Shown here: positions 61,505 to 64,000 of the stretch, piece after piece | How the letters are laid out: the number at the start of each line of letters is the position of its first letter | Numbering within the stretch: the stretch's first letter is position 1 | The notes under the pieces: model-generated | What the model saw: only the letters and a program-made list of their open reading frames with translations | The model's database searches: none | What the model was told of the DNA's origin: nothing | Assembly (NCBI RefSeq): GCF_006335145.1 | Contig: NZ_VDMN01000005.1 | Location: 338,510-402,509 of the forward strand | Direction of reading: 5' to 3' | Length of the DNA stretch: 64,000 bases | Source of the DNA: Aliirhizobium smilacinae | GTDB lineage: Bacteria > Pseudomonadota > Alphaproteobacteria > Rhizobiales > Rhizobiaceae | Made by a program: the position numbers and the translations under genes

Positions 61505-63823
61505 CTATGCCCGGGTGGCGTTTTTATTCTGCAGGAATGTCATGCTTTCGAAGATCCGTACCGGCAGAATCTCGCCGGAAAAACGCTCGACCTCCACTTT
61601 CGTGATCTGCCCGGTGCAGCCCTGGGCCAACTTGGAGGTTCCGACGTCGCGGGTGAGGATATTCGGATTGCCGTGTAGGCACATCGCATGTTCCGACGTC
61701 CGATCGTCCGGTTCGAACCATGCACCTGTCGCAAGCTGCATGACGCCTCTGCGCACGTCCTCGCTCAGCACCGCTGCAGCAAGGCAGCTGCCGCGTTGGT
61801 TGAACAGCCTGACGATATCACCATCCACTATACTGCGCGCTGCCGCGTCGGTCGGGTTGATGCGGATCGGCTCCCGGTCCTTGATCTTCGTCGAACGGCT
61901 GAACTCACCATAATCAAGCTGGCTATGCAGACGCTGGTGCGGCTGGTTGCAAACCAGATGCAGCGGATAGGCCGCTCGATCCGCTTCGATCTCTATCCGT
62001 GCGGGATACCAGTGTGGATGGCCTTGGCAATCGTCGTAGCCAAAATCCGCGATCGTCTGCGAAAATATCTCGATCTTGCCGGATGGAGTCTGCAGCGGGG
62101 AACCGGACGGATCGTCACGGAAGGCGCTTGCTGGACCGCCTTCATCGGGTTTCAGTGGTAGACGAAGTTCGCCCCGTTCCCAGAAAGTTTCGAAATCCGG
62201 GGCTTCCTGCCCGCTGGCGACAAGTGCCTGATGCGTCGTTTTAAACAGGAATGAAAGCCATTCCTTGGATGTACGGTTTTCGGTGAACGCATCGAACTTG
62301 CCAAGATGCCGCGCGATCTCGGAAAAGATCTCATAGTCGTCCCGCGCCTCGCCCACCGGCTCGATCAGCTTCTTCATGGCAATCATCAGATCGTCGCGGT
62401 CCGCAGCGCCGATATCGTCCCGTTCGAGCGTCGTTGTCGCCGGCAGCACGATATCCGCGTGACGGGCCGTCGATGTCCATGCCGTCTCGTGGACGATGAT
62501 CGTTTCGGGCCGCTTGAAGGCAGCCCGCAGCCTGTTTAGATCCTGGTGATGATGAAACGGATTGCCGCCTGCCCAATAGACGAGGCGGATATCCGGATAG
62601 TGCAGGGCGTGGCCGTTATAGTGAAAACCGGCGCCCGGATTGAGCAACATGTCGGCGACGCGGGCTACTGGGATGTAGTCCGTCACGGGGTTCTTGAACT
62701 GGTTGAGAGTCGGCAACGGCACGGCCAGTTGCTGCTTGCCGATATTGCCGAGTGCTCCAAGCGAATAGGAATACCCGCCGCCATCCAGCCCGATCTGCCC
62801 AAGCATTGCTGCAAGGACAATGCCCATCCATACGGGTTGCTCTCCATAATCAGCGCGCTGAAGGGAGTGGCTGACAGTCACCAGCGTCCGGGATCGCGCC
62901 ATCGTCCGCGCCAGGTCCTTGATCGTCTCGACGCCGATACCGCAGATCTCCGCAGCCCATTCGGCAGTTTTCGGCAATCCATCGCCGCGACCGAGTATGT
63001 AGTCCTCGAAATGTTCGTAGCCGACCGTGTAGCGCTGAAGAAATTCGCGGTCGTGCAATCCTTCGGTCACGAGCACATGGGAAAGACCAAGCATGAGTGC
63101 CACATCGGTGCCGGGGATAATCGGCAGCCATTCGGCATTTACCTCGGCAGGAAAGTCATCCCTGAGTGGGCTGACGGACACGAACCGCGCGCCGCGGGCA
63201 CTCGCGCCCGATAACTTCGGCCGTACAGTATGCGCACCGATGCCGCCGCCATGCACGTCGGCATTCTTGATTGCCATTCCGCCGAAGGCGACGACGAGTT
63301 CCGTACTGCGCTCGATGGCATCCCAGGTGACGCTCTTTCGGTCGAACGTGTCATATGGTCCGAGCACATGCGGAATGATGACCGACGCCGCACCGGAACT
63401 GTAGGTATTGACAGATCGCACATAGCCGCCCAGCACATTGAGAAACCGATGGATCTGGCTCTGCGCGTGGTGGAAACGCCCGGCGCTCGACCAGCCATAG
63501 GAACCTCCGAAGACTGCTTGCGGACCGAAATCCCGGTAAACGCGCTGGAGCTCGTTCGCCACCAGATCCAAGGCTTCAGACCAGCTGACCTCGACATAGT
63601 CATCCGCACCGCGTTTGTTCGCGTGGCAGGGGAGACCTTCAAGCCATCCACGCCGGATGGCCGGGCGCCTGACCCGAGCAGGGCTATCTGCAATGGCTGG
63701 AATGTTGCCCAGCAGCGGGGAAGGATGGGGATCACCGGGATGCGGCCGGATTTCGAGCGTGCCGTTTTCGTATCGGCCTGAGAAGGCACCCCAGTGGGAG
63801 CTGTGAGGCTTGAACGAATTCAT
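61505..63823 (-). CDS. Molybdopterin oxidoreductase, biotin-sulfoxide/TMAO/DMSO reductase type
   Basis: A 772-residue molybdoenzyme of the DMSO reductase family. The N-terminus lacks a twin-arginine signal and the Cys cluster for an iron-sulfur centre, which fits the cytoplasmic biotin-sulfoxide-reductase branch. The molybdenum-ligand Ser is Ser142 in NTYSSGAA. Other conserved stretches are VVAFGGMAIKNADVHGGG, YWAGGNPFHHHQDLNRL and the C-terminal GAWFEPDD. Members reduce sulfoxides such as methionine, biotin or dimethyl sulfoxide. It follows an FAD-linked oxidase gene by 58 bases, and the sulfur theme matches the neighbouring cluster. Confidence 0.87.
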   Translation of the reverse strand: MNSFKPHSSHWGAFSGRYENGTLEIRPHPGDPHPSPLLGNIPAIADSPARVRRPAIRRGWLEGLPCHANKRGADDYVEVSWSEALDLVANELQRVYRDFGPQAVFGGSYGWSSAGRFHHAQSQIHRFLNVLGGYVRSVNTYSSGAASVIIPHVLGPYDTFDRKSVTWDAIERSTELVVAFGGMAIKNADVHGGGIGAHTVRPKLSGASARGARFVSVSPLRDDFPAEVNAEWLPIIPGTDVALMLGLSHVLVTEGLHDREFLQRYTVGYEHFEDYILGRGDGLPKTAEWAAEICGIGVETIKDLARTMARSRTLVTVSHSLQRADYGEQPVWMGIVLAAMLGQIGLDGGGYSYSLGALGNIGKQQLAVPLPTLNQFKNPVTDYIPVARVADMLLNPGAGFHYNGHALHYPDIRLVYWAGGNPFHHHQDLNRLRAAFKRPETIIVHETAWTSTARHADIVLPATTTLERDDIGAADRDDLMIAMKKLIEPVGEARDDYEIFSEIARHLGKFDAFTENRTSKEWLSFLFKTTHQALVASGQEAPDFETFWERGELRLPLKPDEGGPASAFRDDPSGSPLQTPSGKIEIFSQTIADFGYDDCQGHPHWYPARIEIEADRAAYPLHLVCNQPHQRLHSQLDYGEFSRSTKIKDREPIRINPTDAAARSIVDGDIVRLFNQRGSCLAAAVLSEDVRRGVMQLATGAWFEPDDRTSEHAMCLHGNPNILTRDVGTSKLAQGCTGQITKVEVERFSGEILPVRIFESMTFLQNKNATRA

Positions 63824-63863
63824 TGCAGATATCCTCGGCGATCAGTGCGTTTCGGATGGGAAT

Positions 63864-63890
63864 GGCTCGGCTCGGCTCAGCTCAGCTCGG
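63864..63890. repeat. Five-base tandem repeat over a stop codon
   Basis: Units GGCTC, GGCTC, GGCTC, AGCTC and AGCTC follow one another, then GG. The array overlaps the stop codon (63882-63884) of the FAD-linked oxidase gene. Slippage by one unit would change only the last residues and the stop position. Confidence 0.6.
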
Positions 63891-64000
63891 CAGCACCTTG
63901 CCCGGATTCATAATGCCTTTGGGATCGATGGCGTTCTTGATGACGATCATGAGATCGACGGCATCGCCATGTTCGGTCCGAAGATAGTCGATTTTGCCGG
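63882..64000 (-). CDS. FAD-linked oxidase, C-terminal end (partial)
   Basis: Only the last 38 residues are in the window. They read KIDYLRTEHGDAVDLM and end KGIMNPGKVLPS; the preceding IVIKNAIDP gives the pattern A-[IL]-DP-KGI-MNPGKVL, the universal C-terminus of FAD-linked oxidases of the glycolate oxidase/D-lactate dehydrogenase (GlcD) family. The gene runs on beyond the right end, and its product probably oxidises a 2-hydroxy acid. It is upstream of the molybdoenzyme, likely in the same operon. Confidence 0.8.
   Translation of the reverse strand, partial: GKIDYLRTEHGDAVDLMIVIKNAIDPKGIMNPGKVLPS

Noticed and set aside
1..64000. CRISPR arrays, tRNA or rRNA genes, insertion sequences, phage genes
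   Set aside because: I looked for regularly spaced repeats, cloverleaf-like CCA ends, transposase and integrase motifs and saw none; a covariance search for tRNAs would be decisive.

Overview
The window looks like chromosomal or megaplasmid DNA from an alphaproteobacterium of the Rhizobiales (Rhizobium/Agrobacterium type). I infer this from protein style and gene content: seven ABC importer loci for sulfonates, peptides, sugars, polar amino acids and glycerophosphodiesters, most next to a dedicated regulator, with tightly packed operons and many ATGA start/stop overlaps. I saw no rRNA, tRNA, insertion sequence, phage gene or CRISPR array. Both ends cut through genes.

Layout. 1-4030: a taurine ABC transporter (tauA, partial, then tauB and tauC) followed by a PLP-dependent trans-sulfuration-type enzyme. 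4266-4953: two small proteins of unknown function. 4977-9920 (minus): a dipeptide-type ABC importer, divergent from an M24 peptidase (10185-11417). 11459-19342: an IclR regulator divergent from an operon for pectin-derived sugars (GH105 hydrolase, GH4 glycosidase, and a TogMNAB-like ABC transporter). 19827-20666: a hexose-6-phosphate mutarotase-like protein. 20826-26098: an amino-acid-type ABC importer with an AbgB-like M20 amidohydrolase, divergent from a GntR regulator across a clear palindromic operator. 26302-29989: a LytS/LytTR two-component system followed by an OFA-family transporter, matching the pyruvate-responsive YpdA-YpdB/YhjX arrangement of E. coli, with a candidate LytTR direct repeat in front of the transporter.

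30120-41220 is the most unusual part. On the minus strand, an ABC-exporter-like protein of about 910 residues has lost every recognisable catalytic motif of its ATPase domain and carries internal repeats; it is translationally coupled to a small cyclic-nucleotide-binding protein. Divergent from it lie a thermolysin-like zinc peptidase-like protein, an exported SnoaL/NTF2-like protein, a protein with two haem c motifs, and a 1062-residue SAM/cyclase/NTPase/TPR protein. A class III cyclase and a cyclic-nucleotide receptor in one neighbourhood suggest an undescribed signalling module; that link is inference.

41387-47101: a ugp-like operon (binding protein, two permeases, glycerophosphodiesterase, ATPase) ending in an RpiR regulator. 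47145-48967: small hypothetical proteins and an RBBP9/YdeN-type hydrolase. 49021-60957 (minus): an organosulfur cluster with an oligopeptide-family ABC transporter, two luciferase-like monooxygenases (one SsuD-like), two acyl-CoA-dehydrogenase-fold oxidases (one SfnB-like), an FMN reductase and a 2-hydroxyacid dehydrogenase. Two promoter regions there share a conserved element. 61505-64000 (minus): a biotin-sulfoxide/DMSO-reductase-type molybdoenzyme downstream of the end of an FAD-linked oxidase gene. Sulfur scavenging therefore recurs at both ends of the window.
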